Source: Dictyoglomus sp.
GTDB lineage: Bacteria; Dictyoglomota; Dictyoglomia; Dictyoglomales; Dictyoglomaceae
Direction: 5' to 3'
Assembly: GCA_025060475.1 (NCBI GenBank)
Contig: JANXBZ010000008.1
Span: 50,916-114,915, forward strand
DNA length: 64,000 nt
Shown: positions 1 through 9,579 of the stretch, one piece after another
Position numbering within the stretch: the stretch's first letter is position 1
How the letters are laid out: each line of letters starts with the position of its first letter
Position numbers and translations under genes: made by a program
Notes under the pieces: generated by a model
Told to the model about the DNA's origin: nothing
Database searches by the model: none
What the model saw: the letters and a program-made list of their open reading frames with translations, nothing else

Positions 1-398
1 AAAAGACAAAGAATCTTATAATGAGTGAATTGAAGAAATATTTCCGTCCTGAATTTTTAAACCGTTTAGATGAAATTGTATTTTTCCATCCATTATCAAG
101 GGATGATCTAAGAAATATTGTAGATCTACTTCTTAAACCTGTTGCAGGAAGATTATTAGAGAAAAAGATTATTCTTGAAATAGATGAAGAAGTTAAAAAC
201 TTCTTAGTAGATAAGGGATATGATCCTTTCTATGGTGCAAGACCTTTAAAGAGAACTATTCAAAACTATGTGGAAGATCCCTTAGCAGAACTTCTTCTTG
301 AGGGAAAATTTAAAGAAGGAGATACAATAAGAGCTGAATTAAATAAAGAAAAGAATAAAATAGAATTTAAGAAAGGATCCTTGGTAGCTAACAGATGA
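1..398 (+). CDS. clpC: ClpC-type AAA+ unfoldase, C-terminal end (partial)
   Basis: This is the last ~130 residues of a ClpB/ClpC-type AAA+ unfoldase, cut by the left window edge; the frame is open from base 3. The arginine-finger region RPEFLNR and the sensor-2 motif GARPLKR of the second ATPase domain are visible, followed by the small D2 subdomain and a short charged tail. ClpC unfolds proteins and passes them to ClpP in the cytoplasm. The gene lies 15 bp before radA on the same strand. The order clpC-radA-disA is a known Firmicutes arrangement and favours ClpC over ClpB, but the diagnostic N-terminal and middle domains are outside the window. Confidence 0.88.
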   Translation, partial: KTKNLIMSELKKYFRPEFLNRLDEIVFFHPLSRDDLRNIVDLLLKPVAGRLLEKKIILEIDEEVKNFLVDKGYDPFYGARPLKRTIQNYVEDPLAELLLEGKFKEGDTIRAELNKEKNKIEFKKGSLVANR

Positions 399-413
399 AA
401 AAATGAGAATTGA

Positions 414-1778
414 ATGGTGAAATTAAAGATAAAGTATATTTGTCAAGTATGTGGATATGAATCTATAGGATGGCTAGGACGATGCCCTAATTGTAATACT
501 TTCGGATCTTTAATTGAAATTAAAAAAGAAGAAAATATAATAACTGATGAAATAAAAAAAGATATAAAAACCTTTTTAATTGATGAAATAGTTTCTGAAG
601 AAAATAAAAGATTAAAAAGTGGATTAAAAGAATTTGATGATCTCTTAGGGGGAGGTATAGTTCCTGGTTCTTTAATTCTTTTAGCAGGAGAACCTGGTAT
701 TGGAAAATCAACTTTACTTCTTCAATTAGCTTTTTCTTTAGAGGAGAGAGGATTTCCTGTTTTATATGTTTCAGCAGAAGAGTCTTTATCTCAAATAAAA
801 TTTAGAGCAGAAAGAATATCAAATACTATTCCTTCAGTAAAGTTTCTTCCTGAGAATCAATTGGAAAATATCTTAGAAGTATTAAAATCTAATAATTTTT
901 CAGTAGTTATAATAGATTCAATTCAAACAATTTATTCTAGCAATATTTCTACTTCACCAGGAGGAGTTGTACAAGTAAGAGAATGTACTATAAATCTTAT
1001 GAACTTTGCTAAAAGCACTGATACTGCAATTTTTATTGTAGGGCATATTACTAAAGAAGGAGATATAGCTGGTCCTAAAACTTTAGAACATTTAGTAGAT
1101 GTAGTGTTATACTTAGAAGGGGATAGGTATCAAGAATTAAGAATCTTGAGAGCCATAAAAAATAGATTTGGTCCTACAAACGATCTTGCTCTTTATGAAA
1201 TGAGAGATTCAGGACTTAAAGAAATTTTAGATATATCAAAAAAACTTTTAGAGGAAAGAAGTAAGAATATTTCTGGTTCTTTGGTGGTTCCAATTATAGA
1301 AGGAGCAAAGCCAATATTAGTTGAAATTCAATCTTTAATAAGTAGAAGTAATACTACTTTTCCAAGAAGGATTAGTATTGGCATTGATATAAACAAATTA
1401 GCTTTAATTCTTGCTATTCTTGAAAAAAAATTAAACTTAAAATTACAAGACAAAGATGTATTTTTTAATGTAGTTGGGGGAATAAAAATTAATGAGCCTG
1501 CAGTAGATTTAGGAGTTGCTTTTTCTATATTCTCTTCATATTATGATATTATATTTCCTGAAGATATGGTTGTAATCGGGGAATTGGGGTTAGGAGGAGA
1601 GGTTCGAGCGGTGGGAAATATTGAAAAAAGATTAAAAGAAGCCCAAAAATTAGGATTTAAAAAAGTAATTCTTCCTAAAACTAAACTAGAAAAGACTTTT
1701 GATAGTCTTATATTATTTCCTATCTCAAATCTTCATGAAGGAATAAAAATTGTTTGGGGGAATAAATGGCTGAGCTAA
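414..1778 (+). CDS. radA: DNA repair protein RadA (Sms)
   Basis: RadA is a RecA-like ATPase that promotes branch migration in recombination repair. At 454 residues it has the family's normal length. In order it shows an N-terminal zinc finger (Cys10, Cys13, Cys24, Cys27), the Walker A motif GEPGIGKST at about 92-100, the RadA-specific KNRFG motif, and a C-terminal Lon-protease-like domain. The start is ATG 414 (GTG 417 is an alternative). The end overlaps disA by 13 bases, so the two are very likely co-translated. In Bacillus RadA is known to interact with DisA, which agrees with this pairing. Confidence 0.97.
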   Translation: MVKLKIKYICQVCGYESIGWLGRCPNCNTFGSLIEIKKEENIITDEIKKDIKTFLIDEIVSEENKRLKSGLKEFDDLLGGGIVPGSLILLAGEPGIGKSTLLLQLAFSLEERGFPVLYVSAEESLSQIKFRAERISNTIPSVKFLPENQLENILEVLKSNNFSVVIIDSIQTIYSSNISTSPGGVVQVRECTINLMNFAKSTDTAIFIVGHITKEGDIAGPKTLEHLVDVVLYLEGDRYQELRILRAIKNRFGPTNDLALYEMRDSGLKEILDISKKLLEERSKNISGSLVVPIIEGAKPILVEIQSLISRSNTTFPRRISIGIDINKLALILAILEKKLNLKLQDKDVFFNVVGGIKINEPAVDLGVAFSIFSSYYDIIFPEDMVVIGELGLGGEVRAVGNIEKRLKEAQKLGFKKVILPKTKLEKTFDSLILFPISNLHEGIKIVWGNKWLS

Positions 1779-2824
1779 AGAAATTTGCTATTGGTGCTAT
1801 TAAAACTGTTGCTCCTGGAACCCAATTGAGAGAGGCTTTAGAACAAATATTAAAAGCTAAGACAGGAGCTCTTATAGTTATTGGTGATTTAGAAAAGATT
1901 AGACCATTAATGAATGGGGGTTTTCCTTTAGATATTGATTTTTCCCCTAATAAACTTTATGAACTTTCAAAGATGGATGGAGCTATTATTTTAAGTAAAG
2001 ATTGTAAAAAAATTCTTTTCGCAAATGTTATTCTTCTTCCAGATTCTAATATTCCGTCCCAAGAGACAGGGGCAAGACATGCAACTGCAGAAAGAGTAGC
2101 GCGACAAACAGGACAATTAGTTATTAGTGTATCCCAAAGAAAAGATACTATTACTCTTTATCAAAATGACTGGAAATACATATTAAGAGATGTAGAAGAA
2201 ATTTTAGCAAAAGCAACACAAGCTCTACAGACTTTAGAAAGATATAGAAGTGTATATGATGAATTTCTTCAGAGATTAAACGCTTTAGAGATAGAAAATC
2301 AAGTTACTCTTTTAGAAGTTCTTTTATTCTTGCATAGAATGGGAATGCTTTTAGCTATAGGAAAAGAGGTAGAAAATTATCTTATTGAATTAGGCTCAGA
2401 AGGAAGATTAATAGAACTTCAGCTTGAGACTTTGTTAGCAGGAGTTTCTGAAGAAGGACTTTTAACAGTAAGAGACTATTCAAGAATTAATGAAGATTAT
2501 GAGAATGTTTATAAAAATCTTTTAAATAACTTTAAAGGAGATTTTCAAAGTTTTTCTATAATTGCTGGAGAAATAATGGGTTATACAAAAAAGGAAATTG
2601 AATTAAATATTACTGTTGTTCCACGAGGATATAGACTTTTAAGTAGATTATCTTTTATTCCTAATAATATTATGGAAAATCTTGTAAAACATTTTGGTGT
2701 TTTGCCGCGAATTCTTGAAAGTTCTGTAGAAGATCTTGATAATATTGAGGGAATAGGGGAGGTGAGAGCAAAAAGGATTAAAGAAGGTTTAATAAGACTT
2801 CGAAAATCTGCTTTAATCATTTAA
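1766..2824 (+). CDS. disA: Diadenylate cyclase / DNA integrity scanning protein DisA
   Basis: DisA condenses two ATP into cyclic di-AMP and scans DNA for branched structures, which inhibit the cyclase. The 352-residue protein is full length. The N-terminal DAC domain carries DGA at 71-73 and RHAT at 104-107, the nucleotide-binding and catalytic motifs. A helical linker follows, and the C-terminus has a helix-hairpin-helix (sequence around IEGIGEVRAKRI). The ATG lies inside the end of radA. The organism therefore probably uses c-di-AMP as second messenger; no c-di-AMP phosphodiesterase is seen in this window. Confidence 0.96.
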   Translation: MAELKKFAIGAIKTVAPGTQLREALEQILKAKTGALIVIGDLEKIRPLMNGGFPLDIDFSPNKLYELSKMDGAIILSKDCKKILFANVILLPDSNIPSQETGARHATAERVARQTGQLVISVSQRKDTITLYQNDWKYILRDVEEILAKATQALQTLERYRSVYDEFLQRLNALEIENQVTLLEVLLFLHRMGMLLAIGKEVENYLIELGSEGRLIELQLETLLAGVSEEGLLTVRDYSRINEDYENVYKNLLNNFKGDFQSFSIIAGEIMGYTKKEIELNITVVPRGYRLLSRLSFIPNNIMENLVKHFGVLPRILESSVEDLDNIEGIGEVRAKRIKEGLIRLRKSALII

Positions 2825-2872
2825 TTTTTGTTTATATTCCTTTTATATATTTTTTTGGAGGAATGATTTTTT

Positions 2873-3682
2873 ATGAAAAAAGAAGTGAAGTTATTATTAG
2901 CAACAAATGTTTTTCCTTTTTTAGGTTTAGTTATTATATCTTTATGGAGCATATTTGGGGGAAATAAGAATGTGTCCTTATATTTAACACTATTTTTTTT
3001 CTTCCTTTTTGTTTTAGGTTTTTATCTTTTTTACATTAAAAGGGGAATTTTGTCTGATATTTTTAATTTTCCATCGGTAAAGATTTTAGATACCAGTGTG
3101 ATTATTGATGGAAGAATTGTAGATATTTTGAAAACTAATTTTATAGAGGGTAAGATTGTAATTCCTCGTTTTGTACTAAAAGAATTGCAACAATTAGCGG
3201 ATTCTTCAGAGTCTCTAAAAAAGAACAGAGGAAGATATGGCTTAGATAATTTAAGTAAGATAAGAAAAGAATTAGAGGATCAAGTAGTAATTATGGAGAA
3301 AGATTTTGCTAATATTCATAGTGTGGATTCAAAACTTGTAAAACTTGCAAAGATGTTAAATGGAAAAATAGTCACAAATGATTATGGATTAAACAAATTA
3401 GCAAAAATAGAAGGAATAACTGTTTTAAATATAAACGAATTGGCTAATGCTCTAAAACCTATTTATTTACCAGGAGAAGAATTACAGTTAAGTATACTTA
3501 AAGAAGGAAAAGAAGTAGGACAAGGGGTAGGATATTTAGAAGATGGAACTATGGTTGTGGTTGAGAATGGAAGAAAATATATTGGTTTTACTGTGAAAGT
3601 TGTAGTAACAAGTGTTTTCCAAACTGCTGCAGGAAGGATAATTTTTGCAAAAATAAAAGAGGAAAAGAAACTTGGACAATAA
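2873..3682 (+). CDS. Membrane PIN/TRAM-domain nuclease-like protein (YacL type)
   Basis: This 269-residue protein begins with two hydrophobic segments (about residues 8-28 and 35-55), followed by a PIN domain and a C-terminal TRAM domain. The PIN acidic positions are recognisable in [21 protein letters not shown] and TNDYGL. PIN domains are Mg-dependent ribonucleases and TRAM binds RNA. It occupies the yacL position between disA and ispD of Firmicutes, but is shorter than YacL (about 360 residues) because it has only two membrane helices. SD GGAGGA ends 10 bases before the ATG. The substrate is unknown. Confidence 0.88.
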   Translation: MKKEVKLLLATNVFPFLGLVIISLWSIFGGNKNVSLYLTLFFFFLFVLGFYLFYIKRGILSDIFNFPSVKILDTSVIIDGRIVDILKTNFIEGKIVIPRFVLKELQQLADSSESLKKNRGRYGLDNLSKIRKELEDQVVIMEKDFANIHSVDSKLVKLAKMLNGKIVTNDYGLNKLAKIEGITVLNINELANALKPIYLPGEELQLSILKEGKEVGQGVGYLEDGTMVVVENGRKYIGFTVKVVVTSVFQTAAGRIIFAKIKEEKKLGQ

Positions 3683-4361
3683 AATTTTAGGAATTCTTTT
3701 AGCGGCAGGAAGAGGTGAGAGATTTGGAAAGGAAGATAAGCTTCTCCAAGATTTAATGGGGAAGCCAGTTATATATTATTCTCTTCAAATTTTAGAAAAA
3801 ACTGATGAAATTGATGAGATTGTAGTAGTAAGTAATAAGGAAAAAATAGATGTATTAAAAAGACTTGTAAAAGAATGGAGCTTTAAAAAGATTAAAGATA
3901 TAATAGAAGGAGGAAAAGAACGACAAGATTCTGTATATAATGCCTTAAAGCTCTTCCCTCTCTACGAGTATGTTCTAATTCACGATGGTGCAAGACCTTT
4001 AGTAACACAAAGATTATTAAAAAGAATTATTCATGAGGGAATAGAAAAAAAAGCAGTTGTTTCTGGTATTCCTGTTAAAGATACCATTAAGTTAATATCC
4101 TCTATGAAGGTAGAGAAAACTCTTCCTCGAGAGAAATTATGGCAGATTCAAACCCCTCAATTTTTTGAATATTCATTGATATTGAGAGCTCACGAAAAAG
4201 CAAGAAAGGACAATTTTTATGGGACCGATGATGGAATATTAGTAGAAAGATTGCCTTATCCTGTATATGTTGTTGAAGGAGAACCTTGGAATATAAAGAT
4301 AACAACAAAGGAGGACTTAGATCTTGTTCGATGTTTAATGGAGAGAAAATTTTTAGAATAG
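3672..4361 (+). CDS. ispD: 2-C-methyl-D-erythritol 4-phosphate cytidylyltransferase
   Basis: IspD transfers CMP to methylerythritol phosphate, the third step of the MEP isoprenoid pathway. The 229-residue length is typical. Visible motifs are [15 protein letters not shown] (nucleotide binding), [26 protein letters not shown] and TDDG. The start is taken as TTG 3672, inside the end of the PIN/TRAM gene, preceded by a purine-rich GAGG. No ATG fits the family start. It overlaps ispF, so two successive-branch MEP enzymes are coupled. Confidence 0.94.
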   Translation: MDNKILGILLAAGRGERFGKEDKLLQDLMGKPVIYYSLQILEKTDEIDEIVVVSNKEKIDVLKRLVKEWSFKKIKDIIEGGKERQDSVYNALKLFPLYEYVLIHDGARPLVTQRLLKRIIHEGIEKKAVVSGIPVKDTIKLISSMKVEKTLPREKLWQIQTPQFFEYSLILRAHEKARKDNFYGTDDGILVERLPYPVYVVEGEPWNIKITTKEDLDLVRCLMERKFLE

Positions 4362-4837
4362 GATTAGGTTATGATATTCATCCCTTCTCTGAAGGAAGAA
4401 AATTATTTTTAGGAGGCATAGAGATCCCCTATCAAAAGGGATTAAAAGGACATTCCGATGGGGATGTTCTCATTCATGCAATCATGGATGCTCTACTAGG
4501 AGCTATAGGTCTTCCTGATATTGGTTTTTTCTTTCCTAATAATGAAACATACAAAGACATAGAAAGTATACTTCTTTTGAAAGAAGTTTTAAAAATGGTT
4601 GAAGAGAGAGGATTCAAAATAGAAAATATTGATGTAGTAGTTATTGCGGAAGAACCTAAAATTCTTCCTTATAGAGAGAAGATTATTTCAAATTTGGCTT
4701 TTCATCTTTCTATCTATAAGGAAAACATAAATATAAAGGCAACTTCTAATGAAGGAATTGGTTTTATAGGAAAAAAAGAAGGTATAGCAGTTTTGGCGGT
4801 AGCTTTATTATCAAAGGAGAAAAAATATGCAGGATAA
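4331..4837 (+). CDS. ispF: 2-C-methyl-D-erythritol 2,4-cyclodiphosphate synthase
   Basis: IspF cyclises CDP-methylerythritol 2-phosphate in the MEP pathway. The metal-binding GYDIHPF near the N-terminus, GHSDGDVLIHAIMDALLGA, and the C-terminal ATSNEGIGFIG are intact. I chose ATG 4331, which gives 168 residues, close to the usual 157-160. The frame is open further upstream to 4286, but that would add residues not found in the family. The SD-like GGAGG lies about 15 bases upstream, rather far, so the exact start is uncertain. The gene begins inside the end of ispD. Confidence 0.93.
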   Translation: MFNGEKIFRIGLGYDIHPFSEGRKLFLGGIEIPYQKGLKGHSDGDVLIHAIMDALLGAIGLPDIGFFFPNNETYKDIESILLLKEVLKMVEERGFKIENIDVVVIAEEPKILPYREKIISNLAFHLSIYKENINIKATSNEGIGFIGKKEGIAVLAVALLSKEKKYAG

Positions 4838-5549
4838 AATTTACGGAAGAAATACTGTTCTTGAAGCATTAAGGGGAAACATAAGTATTAACAAAATTTT
4901 TATTTACAAAAACATTCATAAAGATAAAAAAATTTTTGATATTTTAAATTTAGCAAGAGAAAAAGGAATTCCTGTTCAATATGTAGAAAAGGAATGGCTC
5001 AATCGAGAGAGCAATGGTAAATCTCAGGGAATTTTAGCTTATATTTCTCCAATAAAATATTATACCTGGGATGATATTTTAAAATCTTTAAACCTTTCAA
5101 AAGATTTCATTGTAGTTTTAGATCATGTTCAAGATCCTCAAAATTTAGGTTCAGCTATAAGAACATCAGAGTTTGGAGGGGCAAAAGCTCTTGTTATACC
5201 AAAAACAAGATCTGCTCAAATCTCTTCTGTAGTTTTTAAAGCATCCTCTGGAGCCTTAAGCTATTTACCTATAGTAAGGGTTTCTAATATCTCTCAGTTT
5301 CTTAAAAACTTAAAAGAACAAGGATGGTTTGTTGTCGGTGCTGATTTAGATACTGACTTGTTATATAATGAAATAAAATATAAATTTCCTTTGGCTCTAG
5401 TTATTGGAAGCGAAGGAGAGGGATTACATAGAGTAGTGAAACGAGAGTGTGATATATTAGTTAAGATTCCCAAATTTGGAAAAATAGATTCTCTTAATTT
5501 GTCTGTTGCTTTAGGGATATTAATTTATAAGATAAGGGAAAATCTATGA
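4827..5549 (+). CDS. rlmB: SpoU-family rRNA 2'-O-methyltransferase (RlmB type)
   Basis: This is a SPOUT methyltransferase of the TrmH/SpoU family, 240 residues. An N-terminal substrate-binding part (GRNTVLEALRG) precedes the trefoil-knot domain with LDHVQDPQNLGSAIRT, VIGSEGEGL and DSLNLSVALGI. RlmB methylates G2251 of 23S rRNA; the Gm site is inferred from the family. Its place after ispF fits the Firmicutes order, in which gltX-cysE-cysS-mrnC usually intervene and are missing here. SD AAAGGAG precedes the ATG, and its end overlaps the recombinase start by 4 bases (ATGA). Confidence 0.9.
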   Translation: MQDKIYGRNTVLEALRGNISINKIFIYKNIHKDKKIFDILNLAREKGIPVQYVEKEWLNRESNGKSQGILAYISPIKYYTWDDILKSLNLSKDFIVVLDHVQDPQNLGSAIRTSEFGGAKALVIPKTRSAQISSVVFKASSGALSYLPIVRVSNISQFLKNLKEQGWFVVGADLDTDLLYNEIKYKFPLALVIGSEGEGLHRVVKRECDILVKIPKFGKIDSLNLSVALGILIYKIRENL

Positions 5550-6436
5550 GAGAAATATTAGAAGATTTTCTATTCTATTTAAAATATGAGAGAAGTTTAT
5601 CTTTAAACTCATTTATATCTTATAAAAAGGACATTTCTGACTTTATTGAATTTCTTGAAAGAAACAATATTAAGCTTGAAGACTTTAATAGAAAAATATG
5701 GCAAGATTATTTAGAAAATTTATATTCTAAATATAATCCAAAATCCATTTCTCGAAAAATCTCTGCAATTAGAACCTTTTTTAAATTTTTAACACGAGAA
5801 GAATACATAAAAAAGAATTATGCAAATCTTATTACTTTACCAAGAATACCTCAGTATCTACCTTCTTTCTTAGAAGAAAATGAAGTTTTGAATTTTTTAA
5901 GTCTTCCTGATCCTACAACGCCGTTAGGTAGAAGAAACCAGGCAATATTGGAAGTGTTATATGCAGGAGGTTTTAGAGTATCAGAACTTGTGAATCTAAA
6001 TTTAGAAGATATAGATTTAAAAAAAGGCCTAATTAAGTGTTTAGGAAAAGGAGATAAAGAAAGGATTGTTCCCATTGGTGACTATGCAAGGGAAAGCTTA
6101 GAGAAATATTTATGCATAAGGATGTATTTTAAACCTAAAGAAGATGAAAAAGCATTGTTTTTAAATAAATTAGGTAAAAGAATAAGTAGGCAAGGAGTAT
6201 GGTTAATCATTAAAAAATATGAAAAAATTTTAAATCTTCCTAAAAAAGTTTCTCCTCATACTTTTAGACATAGTTTTGCAACTCATCTTCTGTCTAATGG
6301 AGCGGATATAAGAATTGTTCAAGAACTTTTAGGTCATTCCAATATCTCTACCACACAAATTTATACTCACATAACATCAAATAGATTGCATGAAGTTTAT
6401 AAAAAATTTCATCCATTATCCAGGAGAACGAAATGA
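5546..6436 (+). CDS. xerD: Tyrosine recombinase XerC/XerD
   Basis: This 296-residue protein has the two-domain Xer architecture: a SAM-like DNA-binding N-terminus (residues ~1-90) and a catalytic domain. The catalytic set is visible as Arg in GGFRVSELV, Lys in [23 protein letters not shown], the second His in [11 protein letters not shown] and the nucleophilic Tyr in IYTH. Xer recombinases resolve chromosome dimers at dif. The position upstream of deoB matches xerD in Firmicutes, but XerC and XerD cannot be separated from sequence alone. There is no integrase-like extension and no adjacent att site, so it looks like a housekeeping gene. Confidence 0.9.
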   Translation: MREILEDFLFYLKYERSLSLNSFISYKKDISDFIEFLERNNIKLEDFNRKIWQDYLENLYSKYNPKSISRKISAIRTFFKFLTREEYIKKNYANLITLPRIPQYLPSFLEENEVLNFLSLPDPTTPLGRRNQAILEVLYAGGFRVSELVNLNLEDIDLKKGLIKCLGKGDKERIVPIGDYARESLEKYLCIRMYFKPKEDEKALFLNKLGKRISRQGVWLIIKKYEKILNLPKKVSPHTFRHSFATHLLSNGADIRIVQELLGHSNISTTQIYTHITSNRLHEVYKKFHPLSRRTK

Positions 6437-7602
6437 AAAGGGTTATTCTAATAATATTAGATGGGGTAGGAATAGGAGAACTTCCTGATGCTTACAAGTA
6501 TAATGATCAAGGAAGTAATACATTGGCAAATATTGCAAGTGTAATAGGGGGATTAAGTCTTCCAAATTTAGAGAGACTTGGTCTTTCAAATATCCATCCT
6601 ATTCTTGGAATTAAGCCTCAAGAAAAGCCTCTTTCTTATTTTGGAAAGATGGCAGAAAAGTCTCCAGGGAAGGATACCACTACAGGTCACTGGGAAATTG
6701 CAGGTTTAATTCTAGATAAACCTTTTCCCACATATCCTAATGGTTTTCCAAAGGAAATTATAGAGAAATTTGAAAGAGAAATTGGAAGAAAAATTTTAGG
6801 AAATTATAAGGCTTCAGGAACCGAAATTATAGAAAGCTTAGGTGAAGAGCATATGAAAACTGGCTACCCAATAGTTTATACTTCTGCAGATAGCGTTTTT
6901 CAAATAGCAGCTCATGAAGATATTATTCCTATTGAAGAACTTTACAGAATGTGTGAAATTGCAAGGAATATATTACAAGGAGAACATGGAGTAGCAAGAG
7001 TAATAGCGAGACCATTTTTAGGAAAAAAAGGAAATTTTTATAGAACTCCAAGAAGAAGAGACTTTTCTTTACCACCTCCCAGAAAAACATTATTGGACTA
7101 CTTAAAGGAAAAGGGAAAAGATGTTATTGGAATTGGGAAGATTGAAGATATTTTCGCAGGAAGAGGACTTACGTTAAGTCTACATAGTGATAATAATAAG
7201 GAAGGAATGGAGAATATTATAAAAGCTATGAAGATTTTAAAAGAAGGAATGATATTTGCAAATCTTGTTGATTTTGATATGGTTTATGGTCATAGAAATA
7301 ATATAGAGGGATTTGCTAAAGCACTGGAAGAATTTGATGGATTTCTTCCACAAATAATGTCATTATTAAAAGATGAAGACATGTTAATAATTACTGCAGA
7401 TCATGGATGTGATCCAACTACGGAAAGTACTGACCATTCTCGGGAATATGTACCTTTGTTAATATATTCTCCAGGTTTTTTAAAATCGGGTTTCTTAGGG
7501 ATACAGTCTTCTTTTTCAAATCTCGGAAAGACTATTGCGGATTATTTCAAAATAGAGGAAAATGAATTAGATGGAGAAAGTTTTCTAAAAGAGTTAATAT
7601 GA
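6433..7602 (+). CDS. deoB: Phosphopentomutase
   Basis: DeoB interconverts ribose (or deoxyribose) 1-phosphate and 5-phosphate in nucleoside salvage. It belongs to the alkaline phosphatase superfamily. The metal site is seen in [25 protein letters not shown] with its phosphorylatable Thr, and [10 protein letters not shown] followed by [10 protein letters not shown]. At 389 residues it is full length. The start overlaps the recombinase end by 4 bases. With the phosphorylase next door it forms a nucleoside-degradation pair. Confidence 0.97.
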   Translation: MKRVILIILDGVGIGELPDAYKYNDQGSNTLANIASVIGGLSLPNLERLGLSNIHPILGIKPQEKPLSYFGKMAEKSPGKDTTTGHWEIAGLILDKPFPTYPNGFPKEIIEKFEREIGRKILGNYKASGTEIIESLGEEHMKTGYPIVYTSADSVFQIAAHEDIIPIEELYRMCEIARNILQGEHGVARVIARPFLGKKGNFYRTPRRRDFSLPPPRKTLLDYLKEKGKDVIGIGKIEDIFAGRGLTLSLHSDNNKEGMENIIKAMKILKEGMIFANLVDFDMVYGHRNNIEGFAKALEEFDGFLPQIMSLLKDEDMLIITADHGCDPTTESTDHSREYVPLLIYSPGFLKSGFLGIQSSFSNLGKTIADYFKIEENELDGESFLKELI

Positions 7603-7612
7603 GGGTAAGGTT

Positions 7613-8914
7613 ATGAGAATGGTGGATATCATAATAAAAAAGAGAAATGGAGAAAAATTAAGTAGAGAAGAGATCGAATTTGTTGTTGATAAATATCTAA
7701 AAAATGAAATTCCAGACTATCAGATGTCTGCACTTCTTATGGCGATATATTTTAAGGGAATGGATGAAGAGGAAACATCGGTCCTTACAGAGATTATGGC
7801 AAATAGTGGTAAAATTATTGATCTAACAGAAATCCCTGGAATAAAAATAGATAAACATAGTACTGGAGGAGTTGGTGACAAAACGACTTTAGTATTTGCT
7901 CCTTTAATAGCCTCATATGGGTTTCCTATAGCAAAGATGTCAGGAAGGAGTCTAGGTCATACTGGAGGAACAATAGATAAATTGGAATCTATTCCTGGTT
8001 TTAGAACAAATTTAACTCTTAAAGAATTAATTAATCAGGTAAAGAAAATTGGAATATCTATTGTGGGACAGACAGAAAATTTGGTTCCTGCGGACAAAAA
8101 GATATATGCTTTAAGAGATGTAACTGGAACTGTAGATTCTATACCTTTAATTGCTAGTAGTATTATGAGTAAAAAAATTGCAGGAGGTTCTGATATTATA
8201 GTATTAGATGTAAAGGTTGGAAGGGGAGCTTTCATAGATTCTATTGATAAAGCAGAAGATTTAGCGTTATTAATGGTAAAAATTGGTAAAAGATTAAACA
8301 AGAAAATCTCTGCGGTAATATCTGATATGAATGAACCTTTAGGAAATGCTGTAGGAAATTCTTTGGAAGTAATAGAAGCTATAGAAACTTTAAAAGGAAA
8401 AGGACCTTCTGATTTAAAAGAGCTAGTTATTAATCTTGGAATTCAAGTAGTTTTATTATCAGGTAAAGAAAAAGATGAAGAAAAAATTAGAAGAGATTTA
8501 GAGAAATTACTGAATGAAGGTCTTGCCTTAAAAAAATTTAGAGAGTTAATAAGGGCTCAAGGAGGAAATGATGAAGTTATTGACAATTATAAATTGTTTC
8601 CCCAAGCAAAGATTCAAAAAGAGATTTTTTCTAGGGAAGAAGGGTATATAACTAAGATGGATGCATATCTCATTGCAAAGAGTGTTATCCTTTTAGGAGC
8701 AGGAAGAGATAAAAAAGAAGATATAGTTGATCTTTCTGTTGGAATAAAGTTACATAAAAAGCTAGGAGATAAAGTTTATAAGAATGAGCCTATTGTTACT
8801 TTCTTTGCCAATGATCCTTCGAAATTAGCTTTGGCACAGGAAGTTTTTAAAGAAGCATATGAGATTGGAGAAGAAAAAATTAATAAAAAACTAATTTTAA
8901 AGGTTATAAAATAG
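7613..8914 (+). CDS. pdp: Pyrimidine-nucleoside (thymidine) phosphorylase
   Basis: This enzyme cleaves pyrimidine nucleosides with phosphate, giving the base and pentose 1-phosphate, the substrate of DeoB just upstream. At 433 residues it has the family length. The phosphate and substrate motifs KHSTGGVGDKTTLVFAP and SGRSLGHTGGTIDKLE are intact, followed by the C-terminal domain. GAGGG ends 7 bases before ATG 7613; ATG 7619 is an alternative. Whether it is strict thymidine phosphorylase (deoA) or broad pyrimidine phosphorylase (pdp) cannot be told by eye. Confidence 0.94.
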   Translation: MRMVDIIIKKRNGEKLSREEIEFVVDKYLKNEIPDYQMSALLMAIYFKGMDEEETSVLTEIMANSGKIIDLTEIPGIKIDKHSTGGVGDKTTLVFAPLIASYGFPIAKMSGRSLGHTGGTIDKLESIPGFRTNLTLKELINQVKKIGISIVGQTENLVPADKKIYALRDVTGTVDSIPLIASSIMSKKIAGGSDIIVLDVKVGRGAFIDSIDKAEDLALLMVKIGKRLNKKISAVISDMNEPLGNAVGNSLEVIEAIETLKGKGPSDLKELVINLGIQVVLLSGKEKDEEKIRRDLEKLLNEGLALKKFRELIRAQGGNDEVIDNYKLFPQAKIQKEIFSREEGYITKMDAYLIAKSVILLGAGRDKKEDIVDLSVGIKLHKKLGDKVYKNEPIVTFFANDPSKLALAQEVFKEAYEIGEEKINKKLILKVIK

Positions 8915-8924
8915 GAGGAAATTT

Positions 8925-9530
8925 ATGATTTTTAGTATTGGCAGTTTTCAAGAGTTTATATGGAGATTAATGGCAATATTATTCGCAATTACAATTCATG
9001 AATTCTCTCATGGAAAGGTTGCGGAATGGGAGGGAGATCCGACTCCTCGTCTTTATGGTCGATTAACATTAAATCCTTTTGCTCATATTGATCTTATAGG
9101 ATTTTTAATGTTGATTCTTTTTAGATTTGGATGGGCCAAACCTGTTCCTGTAAACTTTTATAATCTGCGAAGAGGGAAAAAAAGTGTAATATTGGTTTCT
9201 TTGGCAGGTCCATTATCAAATATAATCTCTGCTTTTTTGTTAAGTATTCTTTTGAGAATTGATTTAAATCTTCCTACGAACCTCATAAATTTTGTTATAG
9301 AGATGGCTATTTTAAATTTATATCTTGGAATTTTCAATCTCATTCCTATTCCTCCTCTAGATGGTTCTCATATTCTGGAATCTCTACTTCCTTATTCCTA
9401 TAGACATTATTTTGACTTCTTAAGCACTTATGGCTTCTTTATCTTAATTATTTTGATTTCTACAGGAATTCTTTTAAAAATAATTTACCCTATTTTATAT
9501 TTTTTTGTTTATCTTTTAGGGCTTTTTTAA
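8925..9530 (+). CDS. Site-2 protease-like M50 metalloprotease
   Basis: This is a small integral membrane protein of 201 residues in the M50 family. The zinc motif HEFSH is at about residues 25-29 and the second metal ligand in PIPPLDGSHIL near residue 145; both lie in hydrophobic segments. Further helices span about 60-75, 95-115 and 165-198. It belongs to the short group without PDZ domains, often found beside trpS and scpAB in Gram-positive-like genomes, as here. Substrates are unknown. SD AGGAGG precedes the ATG. Confidence 0.9.
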   Translation: MIFSIGSFQEFIWRLMAILFAITIHEFSHGKVAEWEGDPTPRLYGRLTLNPFAHIDLIGFLMLILFRFGWAKPVPVNFYNLRRGKKSVILVSLAGPLSNIISAFLLSILLRIDLNLPTNLINFVIEMAILNLYLGIFNLIPIPPLDGSHILESLLPYSYRHYFDFLSTYGFFILIILISTGILLKIIYPILYFFVYLLGLF

Positions 9531-9579
9531 TATAATCTTATTGAAAAAAAAATCCCATCTTATATGGAGGAGATTTTAA

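Noticed and set aside
5546..6436. Xer-type recombinase as an integrase of a mobile element.
   Set aside because: It overlaps housekeeping genes on both sides, has the length of XerC/D, and no att repeats or cargo are near.
9505..9536. A promoter before trpS (TTGTTT ... TATAAT).
   Set aside because: The spacer is 20 bases and the -35 is weak. The TATAAT alone is not enough in such AT-rich DNA.
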